Shown one piece after another: positions 1 through 11,822 of a stretch of 64,000 bases of DNA. Numbering within the stretch: position 1 is the stretch's first letter; every line of letters begins with the position of its first letter. Both the position numbers and the translations under genes were made by a program. The notes beneath the pieces are model-generated. The model saw only the letters and a list, made by a program, of their open reading frames with translations. It did not search any database and was not told where the DNA came from. The stretch comes from Tenebrio molitor (taxonomy: Eukaryota > Arthropoda > Insecta > Coleoptera > Tenebrionidae). The stretch is taken from positions 25,544,001 to 25,608,000 of the forward strand of contig NC_091047.1 in assembly GCF_963966145.1 (NCBI RefSeq). The letters are read 5' to 3'.

Positions 1-411
1 ACGGACGCTGCTAAATAAAAAATAACTTTGGTAAACACTAGTGATGAGATCTCAAATAGGAATACCGTTTCTTATAACAAACACACAGTTAGGTACACAT
101 TTGAGCAAAAATAATACGAAACCATTTGGCACTATCAGTAGTCTTTACGATCAATTAAATTTGTCTAGATTCGACTAAACTAAATTATGTACAAACAAAT
201 TGGAACGTCAATAAATCGCGCTTTTTAGGTAACATGTAAGGAAGAACGGGCGTAACTAAAAAGGATACTCCAATATTTAAATACGGTATGTACAGTAACC
301 AGTATCCACCATTCAACACCCGCATAGACTTTTTACATAAACTACATAATATTTTAACTAATAAGATTTGGTAGCTAAACAGCCTTTTTTTCACTAGACG
401 AAAGCAAATTC
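1..411. other. 3' flank of dan, AT-rich
   Basis: This stretch lies downstream of the dan stop codon in the gene's own direction and should hold its 3' untranslated region. I see no clear AATAAA signal, no repeat and no other gene in it. Confidence 0.4.
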
Positions 412-1722
412 TCACTTTCTTTTGACTTTGGTTTTGTTTTGCAAATCACCATTCTTCCTGTGAACGCTGTTCTTCACGTTGTTCAGCAACGACCTGAACT
501 GCATTATGTGCAGCGCCGTCACCGAAGGGTCGCTGTACGACGACTCCAACCACTTCAAGAACTTGTCGCCGTGTTCGACGGCTTCGCTGTCGCTCAACCG
601 ATCCCCGTCGCAGTTCTTTTCCACCGTCACGTTGTTATTGTTGTTGTTGTTGTTGTTAATGTTCAGCAAATTATCCAACACGGACTTTCCTCTGTTGTGG
701 TTGACGCAGGCGGCGCTCGTGGCGGGTCTCTCCGCCGCCGAGCTCCCCGCTTCGGCGGCGTCTTTCGTCAGTTGCTGGTAGAGAATGGGTTTTTCGGTCG
801 ACGCCGTCGACGTGCTAGGCTGATTGTACAACTCCTTGTACCAGGCCCAGAGCGCGTTGTTCTGGACCCCGTTGGAGGTGCTGGGCGCGGAGGTCGTGGC
901 CACCGCCGGCGAGATCCCGTTGGTGCGGTTCTGGCCCACCATCAGCGCTTCCTGCGCCTTGAACCAGGCGCACAAATAGTCCTCCGTCAGCTGTTGTTCC
1001 TTGGAGGAGCGCGAACTCTGCTTCGAACTTCCGGGACTCGCGGACGTCGCCGTCTTCTTCGTCAGGTGCTGGTACTGCAGCATGACGTTGTGCCATTGAC
1101 TCAGCAGGTTGAACTTGAAGGTCATGTCGGCCAGACTCGAATTCGCAGAGTTCGACGTGAACATCTCCGGCTGGTTGAGCCCCAGCTCGACGCTCATTCT
1201 CGCCAGTTCGGCCCTGGTGCGCTCTCTCTCGGTGGTTTGCGACGCCGTCGACTTGGGAATTTCGGTCTTGATGCTCAAGTTTTGGGGCGTCTTGGGGGCG
1301 CTGTCGAGGTCGTTCGACGAGCAATCCATCGGGGTGTAAAGAGACTGAGAACTGGGGGTGTACATACTGGTGGTGGCGAGCTGCGCGTTCGGGGTGTACA
1401 TGCTGGTGGAGGGCGCCTGGGAGTTGGCCGGGTAAACACTGGTGGAGGGTCGCAGACTGAGATTGAAGGGTTGGTCGTCGGAGTCGTCGAGCCGGGGCTG
1501 CTTCTCGGCGGGTTCCATGGACTCGTCGGTGTCGGGGCTCGACTGCCGGGAGAGGTACCGTATCTTGGCCTCGTTCTTGCACCACCCCCGGAGGGTCGAC
1601 TCCGGCACGCCGATGTCTCTCGCCACCGACGCCTTGCTCTCGCCGTCGTGGACCCTCTGGATCGCGCTCAGTTTCCCTTCGGCGCTGAAGTTACGCATGG
1701 ACCGTTTCACACTCTTCGACAT
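412..1722 (-). CDS. dan: Distal antenna-type transcription factor with a Psq helix-turn-helix domain
   Basis: One uninterrupted reading frame of 436 residues. Residues about 8-58 form a pipsqueak-type helix-turn-helix with the diagnostic core GESKASVARDIGVPESTLRG followed by WCKNE, closest in my knowledge to the insect Distal antenna / Distal antenna-related proteins, nuclear DNA-binding factors of antenna and eye development. The rest is low-complexity Ser/Thr/Pro/Gln sequence with three degenerate copies of a TSMYTPN-like repeat (about 93-130), two PxNLS motifs (PFNLS at 85-89, PQNLS at 146-150) that resemble CtBP-binding PxDLS motifs, Trp-rich blocks (DYLCAWFKAQ at 248-257, LWAWYKELYN at 291-300), an Asn run at about 356-364, and a conserved-looking C-terminal block GDKFLKWLESSYSDPSV (385-401). 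The basic tail KTKVKRK ends the protein. The first ATG of the open frame is directly before the domain. The coding region is much richer in GC than its surroundings. Whether it equals fly dan or danr cannot be told here. Confidence 0.85.
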   Translation of the reverse strand: MSKSVKRSMRNFSAEGKLSAIQRVHDGESKASVARDIGVPESTLRGWCKNEAKIRYLSRQSSPDTDESMEPAEKQPRLDDSDDQPFNLSLRPSTSVYPANSQAPSTSMYTPNAQLATTSMYTPSSQSLYTPMDCSSNDLDSAPKTPQNLSIKTEIPKSTASQTTERERTRAELARMSVELGLNQPEMFTSNSANSSLADMTFKFNLLSQWHNVMLQYQHLTKKTATSASPGSSKQSSRSSKEQQLTEDYLCAWFKAQEALMVGQNRTNGISPAVATTSAPSTSNGVQNNALWAWYKELYNQPSTSTASTEKPILYQQLTKDAAEAGSSAAERPATSAACVNHNRGKSVLDNLLNINNNNNNNNNVTVEKNCDGDRLSDSEAVEHGDKFLKWLESSYSDPSVTALHIMQFRSLLNNVKNSVHRKNGDLQNKTKVKRK

Positions 1723-2470
1723 CGTCTCCGAGCCGGCTCATATAAGCTCGCACGTGGTGGTGTTGGCGTGCAATGTGTCTCTTGGCCAATGAGGAGTGCG
1801 GCGGAGTGCGCAGCTCTAAAAAATTCCGGGGCAAAAACTTCACAGAAACAAACAAAACTTGCGGCCAAGTTTTGACGAATGCAGCGATCACTTTTTGACG
1901 CAGGCGCGCGCTTCCGAAGACTTTTATGGGACGCTCGGTACTTCTTCGAGGGACATCCGCTCGCGACGGACGGCTAGTGGCAAGTAGTAGTTTCTTGCGG
2001 AGTTGGCCAGCCGATGGTCAGTTCCTTTGTCCGAGCGATCAATACTACCGACGACTGAACACGAACTGAGCGCAGGGCACAGCAGCAGGGAGGTTTGTTC
2101 GCGGGTCCCCGCGTGATGGCTTGACGTGACACCCTCCCACCCCCAGTGGTAGGGACGGGTGAATACTTGCGCGAAGACGCGTTCACGCAGCTCAACAACC
2201 ACGAGATTCGCAACGGACCGGCTGAAGAATCACGTGCGAGAACAGCTGATGGACCGACGACACAAAAGAACCCCCCTCTCTGGCGACACCAACCCCCGAC
2301 ATCACGAAAAATAAACAACAGCCGATGCACCCGGAGACGGGGAGCGCTATCTACGGTTCCGCGAGCGCTCGCCCCCCGACATGCCAACTTCACGTGATCG
2401 ACCACGCAAATTTCTTCCGATCCTCCAAGTGCACAATTTATTATTTTCGTTGCGAACCTAAATTTTAAAT
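1723..2470 (-). promoter_or_regulatory. GC-rich upstream region of dan
   Basis: About 700 bases of clearly GC-rich, CpG-containing, repeat-free DNA lie directly upstream of dan and end abruptly in AT-rich sequence near 2,470. Long open frames here (for example 1974-2531 minus) look like by-products of high GC and match no family I know. The stretch most likely holds the dan leader and proximal promoter. Confidence 0.45.
1896..1928 (-). promoter_or_regulatory. Possible core promoter of dan
   Basis: Read on the minus strand, CATAAAAG at 1921-1928 is a TATA-like box. An initiator-like TCA at 1896-1898 follows at the usual distance of about 32 bases, giving a predicted 5' untranslated leader of about 174 bases. 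This rests on motif spacing only. Confidence 0.3.
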
Positions 2471-5400
2471 CACGATTGACACATTCTATTTTGGGCGCTC
2501 CTGATAATTGCATCCGATTTCCGATAATCATCCATAATTTATTTCCAGTTAAATTTACCGTATTGCATCTCTATCGCTCGCATGTCAATTATTATCGTCA
2601 TAAAGTTCCAATAGATTCTCAATTCTTCTTAGCAGAATTACAAAAAAAAAAATTCACGCGAAACTGACTACATAATGTAAAGAAAACAGTCGAGTTTTAT
2701 ATTCCAATCTTCTCCGTTAGAGTGTGCGCTGATAAGACGTTGAAGCGACAATTATTTTTTTTACCGAAATGTGGAAACAAACCTGAAGTTTTTTAAACAA
2801 AAATTTTTTTTTGCAAATTTTTTTTTTATGAAAAATCAATCCGGAAGCTTTTTCAACTTCGCCATTTATAATAGTGCTTTCAACAATTAAATTGTTATAC
2901 AAAAATTCTGTCAATTTGCAAACAACGCATGCAATGTGTCATTAAAAAAAATTGAAATCGTGTTTTCAAGTACCACCTTATACAGTAGATTCCCGTTAAT
3001 TAAGACATCAGATAATTATAATAGCGCCAATGATTTATTGTATTTTTTGAGACAAAATGTCGTTTAATTCAGATAAAAATTCCTAATATGACAACGTTCC
3101 AATCGGTAAAAATTATTTTAGTCCACGTTAAATGACACGTCTTTTCTTTTTCTTTCCTTGGAAAGAAAATTTTCCAAGTTCTTTCTTTATAGCTAAATTC
3201 TTACAATTGAGACAGCTGCTTAATTGGCACAAAACAGTCCTATCCTGAGTGTCCCAATTAAACAGAAGTGATAACTAAGTAGGTATAGTTATTTTTGGGA
3301 CAGATAATTTTTATTATAAACTAGTGGGATTGAATTCCTGATTTTATTTTGTAATTATGAAAATGTACACACGAAAAAAACTACTTTCAAAAAACGAAAA
3401 ACCAAATCAAAATTATTATTATATGTATAATTCCTATTTGCCTCTCTGGAGCAACAGATCTGGACATCGGTTAATCATTTGTAGACTGAAAAGTTGTAAC
3501 ATTTCTACATTTACTATATTGTTTTATAACCTAACCCAATCTCCTTCAGCGGGAAGAGGTTCATTCATGATGAAAATACATCAACGTCGTTGTCCATGAA
3601 AACACAATCTAATTGTGTTTTTGAATTGAATAACATCGTTATACTTAGCAATCTTTTGTTATAACGGGCACAACGCATATACGTAACGTAATGAGATCTT
3701 TTCTATTAGAAACTTGAGTTGTTATTGTGTCGCTAAATTACGACCAGTTTAAGAAGATTCTGGAAAAAAACGGAAATATTTTCCGTTGCGCAAAAATCGT
3801 GGATTTTCAAGTGCATTTTAATCCTTGGTGTGTCCATTTCTTAGGATTACTGTCACACCGCACCGCCTCCTTGATTGAAATTTTCGGAAAATACTAATCC
3901 GGAGTACCGAGGGTACTTGTTGTTATTTACGCGGGTACCTGCGAAACGTTCGATAGCTGACAAAGAATGTTCCTGAGTAATCAGCCCTTAGGACTTTTGA
4001 TGCATTCTTAAATCGTGAATTTGCGTGGAGCTTTGGCGGCCTCTTAGACGTCAACACTGTGGAAACGCATTGTTTGAAGTATTATAATGTTTCTTGGTTT
4101 ACCTCGTTAATGACCCTCAGTTAATACGTTGACATTTTGATGTACTGAAGAGAACGAAACCGACACGGGCAAAGAAACAAAACGCCGTTATCGCTAATGC
4201 TGATCGGTTTTTGGAAATTGGAAACGCAAATACGGCCTTCTTAATTACACCGTCGTTTAGAAAGCAAAACATTAATTTGATTTGTTCTTAATTAGCTGTA
4301 CCCACGTACCATTCCACGACCAACGGGAAAAAATACCATTCCAAAGAAATTGAGACGTTAATATTTTGAAAATACTTTTTATTGAAAGAAAAACCTAAAT
4401 GTCTTAGTAAAACAGGTGATCGTTCAACAAATCTATTTTAAAGAGTGCACGACATCCAGTTAGAACATTTTATCATTCTAGTCTAGAACTGATTTTACAA
4501 AGGTAGAACTTATTACTAACTATTACATAAAGTTAAATTGGGAGTCGTTTACCATTAAATGTTTGTAGGTGTAATGAATGATGAGAGAGAATGAAAAACA
4601 AGATGCGAGAAACGTTTCAGTTAATTCAGCCTGAAAAGCCATCGTCCTGAACTTGATTGAGGTATTTCATGAATTTTAAATGTCGGCGAAATATTTTTTA
4701 CAGGGAAAATCAGCAACATCTTGCTTAAAGCAGATGGTTATTCATAACCAAAATAAAAAAAAGAAAAAACATCATTAAAAAAATAATGTTTTTAATTTAA
4801 TTTGATACCTATTAATCGTTTAACTAATATAGATATGTACATATAAAGAAACAAATCTAGTACACTCCTTTTCATTAATTAATTAATAATTAATAACAAG
4901 TAAATTACAACTTGTAAATTAAACTAAAAATTGCATCATTTAAAAAATTCTCGTGTTTCACTATTTAGAGAGAGATGCGCTTTTAAACACGCTTGTGTGT
5001 ATCGTTTGAAATCATGTTGGAATTTTATCCAACTGAATCAATTTCAGTTTTCCAGCTTTCAGATTTCAGTGAAGCAGCGATATCGTACACGGTCTGAATT
5101 GAATCAAACAAAACGTAAATGTTTATAATTTAATATTATAAACAATTGACTGCAGGTACATCAATTTACCAACTACTGTCCGTGTTACTGTAAACTGATT
5201 TATTTGCTGTTACATGGGATTACACGGGATTATACGCAGTTAACATGTGTACAACATATTAACAGCGATGTCAACCATTCAGAATGGAATAAAGAGAAAA
5301 TAAAGCAAAATGTAAAAGCCTTTGTCATGTTGATACAGCGTTGTCCAGTCGAAAAAGCGTTTATTTACTGACGACTTCCATCGTAGATGAAGATGAGGAT

Positions 5401-5670
5401 TTCTTAATTTCACAAAAATGTCGTGTGCACTAATAGAAGTGTTTATTATAATGCAAAAAATGCCAGATACATTAAATACCATGATTTTAGATGATACTGA
5501 AAATTTTCTTTATAAATAAGTATGAATCAACAAGAATTATCTCAAATGAATCACCAATAGTAATTTTGACAAATACTTAAGATAAAAGCAGAAAAACGTG
5601 AAAATACTTATATCCAAAAAATATACTAAACTAAGTTCCTACTACGCTAATAAAATATCTGTAATTTTTT
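2471..5670. other. AT-rich intergenic DNA
   Basis: No gene, RNA gene or clear transposon is visible. A homopolymer-rich part lies at 2,640-2,900, and a somewhat more complex single-copy stretch at about 3,880-4,330. Confidence 0.4.
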
Positions 5671-6435
5671 TTATTTCATCCTGTGTCAAATTTCAATACT
5701 TTACGTCATCAGTTTGAATCCGGGAAAACGCAAAAAACGGCCGGACGCCGGTTAAGTGTTGCTATTGGAAACACAAAAGTAACAATCGCAATAACAATTA
5801 TTCAGGTTTAAGAAATGTTTTATTCAAAACTAGATCTAAATACAAATTAACTATTTCGGCCACAAAGAAGATGATGCACTTACTTTCCCAGACTAAAAAC
5901 GTTAGTTCACAAATAAAATAATACAACCATTTAAACCAAATCTAAAAAATAGGCCAGCCAGCGTAACCTCTTCCGTAATTTTCTTCACATTATTTTCTGA
6001 TTTCCATTTACAAAAATGGCTGAATTGTTGGTGATACCTTTCACCAGACTTGCTACTCCTGCTAGGTATGCTGAATTCAGCACAGGCTTCTGCAGATTTC
6101 TTACAATTTCTGGAGGATTTGCTTTAAAAGTCATTTTGACGCACCAAATTATTTCAACAGAATAAACAATTGCCAAACAGCCGTTGCTAATCATGTTCCA
6201 AAAATGTGACTAGATTTGGAGCTTTTGTTGAATTATTTTGAAATTAATTTCAATGTTTCTTTCAAACGAAATTTGAGGCAGGATGAAATAAAATACATAA
6301 CGACATTCGTCCGTGAACTCTTTTTACAGTACTCGTTTCGAGTTTCAAGACTCGGCTCCTTCGTCGCCTCGTCCTTAAACGTCTAACTCGTACTGTAAAC
6401 TATGAGTTCCCGGACTTATAACGTTAATTACTATT
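5671..6435. repeat. 765-base dispersed repeat, copy 1
   Basis: Nearly identical to 24492-25253, same orientation, differing by a 3-base deletion and a few substitutions. Inside are 24-base inverted arms, 5671-5694 (begins TTATTTCATCCTG) and 6268-6291, like the ends of a 620-base inverted-repeat element. A second hairpin (arms GAACTC..TACAGTA at about 6315-6335 and the reverse at 6391-6409) occupies the last 120 bases. Both copies include both parts, so the mobile or duplicated unit is the whole 765 bases. No protein is encoded. Confidence 0.8.
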
Positions 6436-8491
6436 ATGTTGTACTTATTAAAGTTGATTACCATCACGCTGTTTACAATCGCGGCCATCCAAAAGTGAAC
6501 GTTTTTATTTAATAGTTTGATTTTTACCTTAAATCATATAGGCGTCCTAAAGTGTTACAGTTTGATACTAGCGTTAAAAAATTATTGAAAGTATTTTTTT
6601 AAAATGCCATGACCTCTCACTCCGATTCAGACAGCTAGAGCAATTACATAATTGCAAAGCTAGAAGAAAATTGATCGTTCATTTTTAGATGGCCCCGATT
6701 GTACTTACATGAGTATATTTAACAAGATATTTCGATTTTTTTCATTCAGATTGTATGATCTTTCCTTATCTCAATGTAATATGTATAACAATTTAGTGGA
6801 AAACACAGATCTCTATGATATTATTCACCCCTTGTAATATTACGTAATATACTATAATTATATATCATTTTCAGCTAATGATATAAGCCACTTAATTTTC
6901 ACAGTAACTAAACGAATATAGATGTCAAATTGGCCGAGGGTAAACAAAATGTCATTATTTTCCCGCAATTAAATATTATTCAAACTCGAATTGAATGTGT
7001 TTTGACAAACTTTACAACTTCCATCATTTAATTACATGTAAACAATGTTGACAGTGAATTTGTAATTGTGACGCTTGAAAAGTACACGGTTATTATAAAT
7101 GATTGTAGTCGAAGCAGGCCATGCCCATGTTATGAAATTTTTGCCGCTTTCATGTGAACTGTCCATTTTTGTGGCTGTCACTGTAATTTTTTAGGCGAAT
7201 TTTGTTTGTTGTTTTTTTTTTAATTAACGATTGAATCCAAAAATATTGAGTTGTTCTGCACCCAATTTAACTCCTGTGTGTAAACGGTGTATACGCACTT
7301 ATTCACACATTTTGATGTTTTTTATATGGAGCGGCAACCATAAATTTTACATTCAGTTTTTACGCCTACTTGGACTACAGTCATTTATAATAACTCTGTA
7401 GTTTTAGTTTTGGAAATGTTCTTTTCCAGTGGAGTATCTAGGAAATTATTTTTACTGCATTCTATTGGCCAATGAAAATGCTGTATTTTTTAAAATTGGA
7501 CCAATGAAATAATAATTATATGATTTCATTGATTTTGTTTTTATTTTGTTTTTATTGATTAATTATAATCAACTTAATTCCAATGAAATTGGAATTACGC
7601 GATAACTTTCCACGGCAATAAATTATCGATAATTTTTTGACAATTTTTTTTACGTCAGTTAAATTGATATCTTGATTATAATTTTAATTTGGCCTAAATT
7701 TAAGTTCCAGCGATCATTCAGTAAATATTCTAAGCTAAGTGCTAAAATATTTGGTGGACACATAGTAATAAATCTTCTCTAATCGATAAGTAATCATAGT
7801 TGGTAGGGTAAAGTTTATTAGTACTGTATACAATATGTATAATATCCATCATACATTAATACAAGGTAATGCACAGTCAATGCAATGCATTTCCAAATGT
7901 AGCGTTTTATGTGGGTATTATTATTAAAGTAAGAAATCAATTTAAAGCACAGTACCTCTTTTTTCAATTACATATTTTGGTTATGTAAAACACATATTCC
8001 TTGCATAATTGTTATAATATACTTATAATAAGCAAGTCTTCTACATTTGTTTGTAAATAATAACTAATGCAACTAGTTCATCAATATTTACTTGGTCTCG
8101 AAAATTACAAATAAATCACCGGTACCCGAATTAAGTCAAAATTTTCTTCTTCTAAGTTTAATAAAAACCAAAAAAAAAACGGTTAATTTACTAAATGTTT
8201 CCATTATCTTAATTTTCAATATTTTTTTTTTTTTAGTACTGGCTTTAGGCAGAGATTTTGGTGATGTTATTTCTTTGTAAAAAATTGTATATTATTTGAA
8301 AACATTAAATAAAAGACCGGCAGTAAAAAGTTTTGTAAAAAGAAATGCCCAAAAACGATGAAATATCCTATTCTAGACTAAAACACCCACTTGAAAAGCA
8401 TCATCTAGATAACTTAATTAATTTGTTGATTGAATAAAGTCATCTAGTGAAAGTAAATCTTTATTTCAAGGGAGAAGATTCTTTAAAAATA
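6436..8491. other. AT-rich intergenic DNA
   Basis: Simple AT-rich sequence with scattered short repeats. No gene and no element with recognisable ends was found. Confidence 0.4.
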
Positions 8492-9749
8492 CAGGGTGGT
8501 CCCGATATAACCTGCCAGAAGAAATCCAGTAATAGGTGACGATGAGTAGAACTCATACACAAAAAAAGTTTCTAATAAAAGTCTTTTCGTTTTCGAGATA
8601 AAAATAATTGAAAATTTGGTCAAAATTTGCTGTACGCTAATGAGTTAATCAGTTTTAAAAAGGTAATTCTGGTTACTTGGCTGCGATTTCTTTAGCAACG
8701 GTACCTGCAACACCTATGACATTTGTCAAGTTTAATTTTAAATTTGCGAATCCTTTAAAAAGTTATGAAATTCACGAAACAAGAATACGCCGATTTGCAT
8801 TTACTCTATGGCGAAGCACGTGGTAATTCAAGACCGGCAAGGCTGCCATACGGCGAGCGTTTTCCTGAAGGAGTCCTTCCGTCCCGTTGTACTTTTGTGG
8901 AGCTACATCTGCATTTATGTGAGGTTGGTTCTGACCGATTTCAATACGATGGCGTCCCCGATCCTCCATTTAACCCCTCTGGAATTTAATTTTTGGGGCC
9001 ACACGAAAGATTTGGTATACGAAGTTGAAATAAATACAAAAAGCCAACTCCAGAAACGCGACACAGATGCCGCGAACCCGATTCGTAAAAACCCAGAAAT
9101 GCTGAATTCTGTTTATGAAAATTGGTACCGGCGTACTCAAATGTGCTTAAATGCCAACGGAAGGCACACAGAACATTTATTATAAAATAATGTTTCTAGT
9201 CTAGTTTACCTTTCATTAGTTAGTAGATATTCTCAGTTAGAGTTGAAAGTACGAATATGTAAAGTGTAAATAAATTTATTCAATACATTATTTTGGCTAT
9301 TTAACCACAATTAAGACGATACTCTTATTACACAGTTCTTCCACAATTTTGCACACACTATCTCTACATTTATTTACACATTGAGGAACACCACTTTATT
9401 TATTACTCATTCATCTCAGTCTACAAAATCAGCTTTTGTACTGGTGAATTAACGCACACAGTGTCCAGCGTTTTCAATAAATGTCATTAATTTGATTTAG
9501 TTTGTCAGATTTGAGATTTGTCATAAACGATACAGGTATCTATGTTGCTTAGATACTGTCATCCTTACAAACACCAACAATTAATTCCTGAGTAGGTACG
9601 TATTTTTGTGGTCAGCAGCGTCGAATGGGTGTGGATAGGGGTTAATTTATCCCCATTATTTTGGACCTAACGAAGGGGGGTTTTTTGGACTTGTTAGATC
9701 CTTCTAATGACCCAGAATTTTTTTGGCAGGTTATATCGGGACCACCCTG
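8492..9749 (+). mobile_element. TA-flanked Tc1/mariner-superfamily (IS630-like) transposon, internally deleted
   Basis: The element has near-perfect inverted ends of about 27 bases starting CAGGGTGGTCCCGATATAAC (8492 onward, and the reverse up to 9749), each flanked by a TA dinucleotide, the target duplication of this superfamily. It carries the first and last parts of a transposase frame (8765-9185). The central catalytic part is missing, so the copy cannot move by itself. The last 530 bases are non-coding. Confidence 0.85.
8765..9185 (+). pseudogene. Deleted transposase (HTH N-terminus joined to DDE C-terminus)
   Basis: The frame opens with MKFTKQEYADLHLLYGEARG, the helix-turn-helix start (DUF4817-like) common in insect transposases of the DDE_3 / IS630-like group. 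By about 8,890 it shifts frame and continues in the frame that ends at 9185. That part holds LHLTPLEFNFWGHTKDLVYE, matching the PDLTPLDFFLWGYLK block around the last catalytic Asp, and the usual C-terminal pattern ENWYRRTQMCLNANGRHTEH. The first two catalytic Asp regions are absent. It is a dead remnant inside the element 8492-9749. Confidence 0.8.
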
Positions 9750-10229
9750 TATATCTTTGAAAATATGTACTTACTTCAAATTCAACATTTAGGAAAGGAA
9801 ATGGTATTCAGCTGAATCAATCATTTTATAAAATTCCTGCTTTCTACTAATTAAATCTTAATAAATCCGTACCTGTAATTATGAACATAAATTTTAATCG
9901 AGAAGACGAATTTCTTTCAAAATGGTTGTAATTTTTTTTTTTAACAGAAACATCAAAAACATATAGATCAATTACATATCCAATATTTAGTTCAACTTAT
10001 GCTGGTCAATGAAATACCTAAATCGTTTTAATTGACCGATCGCTTGAAAATGATTTTGATCTGCGCGAAATAAAAATAAAAGTTTCTTCGCGAAGATTCT
10101 TGTAGATGTGAACACTGCGTATGTTACCGAATCACGACCAATTTATCAGACAATCTGACAACGAGCACATCGAAGCAAAACCATCGTTGCACCACCTTCA
10201 AGTCAATCTTTTTCATTTGAAAGACGTTT
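9750..10229. other. Intergenic, nothing recognised
   Basis: AT-rich sequence between the transposon end and the GC-rich island. No feature is supported. Confidence 0.4.
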
Positions 10230-11380
10230 GAAGGACTTTCCTTATTCACCCTGTACGCTATCGGTATCGAATTTTCTCCCGTGGCGGAACGTTCGACTGC
10301 GGCTTAAGGGACACCTGCAGACTCCGACGAAAAAAATCCAAACGAACCGGATGATTCTTGTAAATTTCGTCCGACAGGCCGAGATGAATCCGTCAATATG
10401 GCAGTGAGTGCAGCCGTCCCCGTTTCGGGGCGAAGTCCGGAGGGGGCGAGATCGCGTGTTCGTGTTCGTCTATATTTCGGCTGCGTGAGTCGGGCCTGAG
10501 CGGTCGGCGTTGGGTTTGGGGTGGACAGGCAGGCGGGCGGCGCGGCAGGGCTGTAGGTCGCGGTCCGCGGACCCCCGACGGCCGTTGGGACGGCGACGGG
10601 GCGACGCGGGGCAGGAGACGAGGGGTTCGCGAACCACCTTCTGCCCGCGCACCGCTCCCCGCGTGGTAAACAGCGCCCCGGCCTCCTCCGCGTGAAATTA
10701 CCGGGGACTAACTATCGACATCGGCACTAAAACCCGCTTTGTGCGGACGAAGGATGGACCCTCCGCAAGTGCGTCACCGCTCACGGCCTCCTGCAACTAT
10801 GCCCGCAACAATGTGCGGGGGCGGCGGCCGCCTCCTCTCCCGACGGTCGTCCGTTTTCAATTATGTAGACGGGGAGAAGTCAAAATTGCGTCGGCCGATT
10901 CGGCGTTTCGCCGCCGACTTTTTTCCGCGTTTCTTTATTAGCGTCGTTCGACGGAGAGGGCGAGAAGGTGCAACTGCGCCCTTTCACGCGCCACTTCCTG
11001 GAGGAAAGCGGGATCAATCGAGACGGAGCAGCTGAGGCTTTTCCGCGAAGAGCTGAGGATGGCGTTGCTTTCGAATAGCGGTCGGCGAGGCGTGCGTTTT
11101 GGGTCAAAAGGAGAAACGACCGCACCTGCGAGTCGTTCCGCCGAAAAGTACCACCGTCGTCGGGCGGTACCCCATTGTACTTATTCGTGGAATGCACAAA
11201 AATTACCATACCGCGGCGGGTTAAGTGGTATTTGGCGGACGGATAGAAATAACTGTTCTGGAGGCGTTGGTCGGCAGGTAATAATTGTTGGTCGGGATAA
11301 GGTCATTAGTAGGTACCGAATACACTACATCCGTCCTACATGGAGTGATGCACGTTCTAACCAAAAATGACACACAGTGT
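10230..11380. other. GC-rich, repeat-free island
   Basis: About 1.1 kb of strongly GC-rich, CpG-containing DNA in an AT-rich setting, with sharp borders and no repeat elsewhere in the window. The overlapping short open frames on both strands (for example 11059-11370 plus) match no protein family I know and are expected by chance at this GC. It could be a distant promoter, an enhancer, or the first exon of a non-coding transcript; the sequence does not decide. Confidence 0.4.
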
Positions 11381-11440
11381 CATACATCTATCTTCAAACT
11401 GTCGCTATTCGTATAGATATTATTTAATTAAAGAAATTAA

Positions 11441-11822
11441 TAGTATATTATGATACAAGTTTATAAGGAAGCCTTTAAAGCACGCGCGACGAGTTTAGCG
11501 GAGTGCTTTTAACGTCGCAAATGCTTTAAAGGCCCTCATAAACGTATATCATACGCATACGCGATTTTTGATTATAACAAAAAAAAGCAAATTGAAATAC
11601 CTTTTCCGAAGTAATCTGTGTCATTAATCGTTGATATAGAAATAGTCCATTGTTGTTGTTTCGTTGCTATTATAAATTGTGTATAAATGTCTATTTACCA
11701 TTGTTCAAAATATAGGTGAATTTGTTGTTACCTAAGCGACTTTAAAGCTTTAGTGCTTTAAGGGGCCAATTTTGCACGCATTTTGGTGTCAAAAACAGAG
11801 ATTATGATTCAGGTATAATAAA
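11441..11822 (+). mobile_element. MITE family A, copy 1
   Basis: One of four copies in the window (also 21934-22318, 33533-33936, 60689-61281). It begins TAGTATATTATGATAC and ends in AGGTATAATAAAAA. The first 130 bases form a hairpin: CCTTTAAAGC arms pair around a GC-rich loop, framed by TTTATAAGG and its reverse. This copy lacks about 20 bases of the loop. It encodes no protein. Confidence 0.8.

Noticed and set aside
439..1875. 478-codon plus-strand open frame antisense to dan, and a 256-codon minus frame 815-1585
   Set aside because: Both are shadows of the GC-rich dan coding sequence. They are Arg/Val-rich, have no domain, and the true frame contains a conserved Psq domain.
1974..2531. 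185-codon minus-strand open frame upstream of dan
   Set aside because: It lies in the promoter-type GC-rich DNA, runs into AT-rich sequence, and resembles no protein family.
10470..11370. Several open frames of 60-109 codons in the GC-rich island
   Set aside because: They overlap on both strands, as expected in stop-poor GC-rich DNA, and have no recognisable domain.
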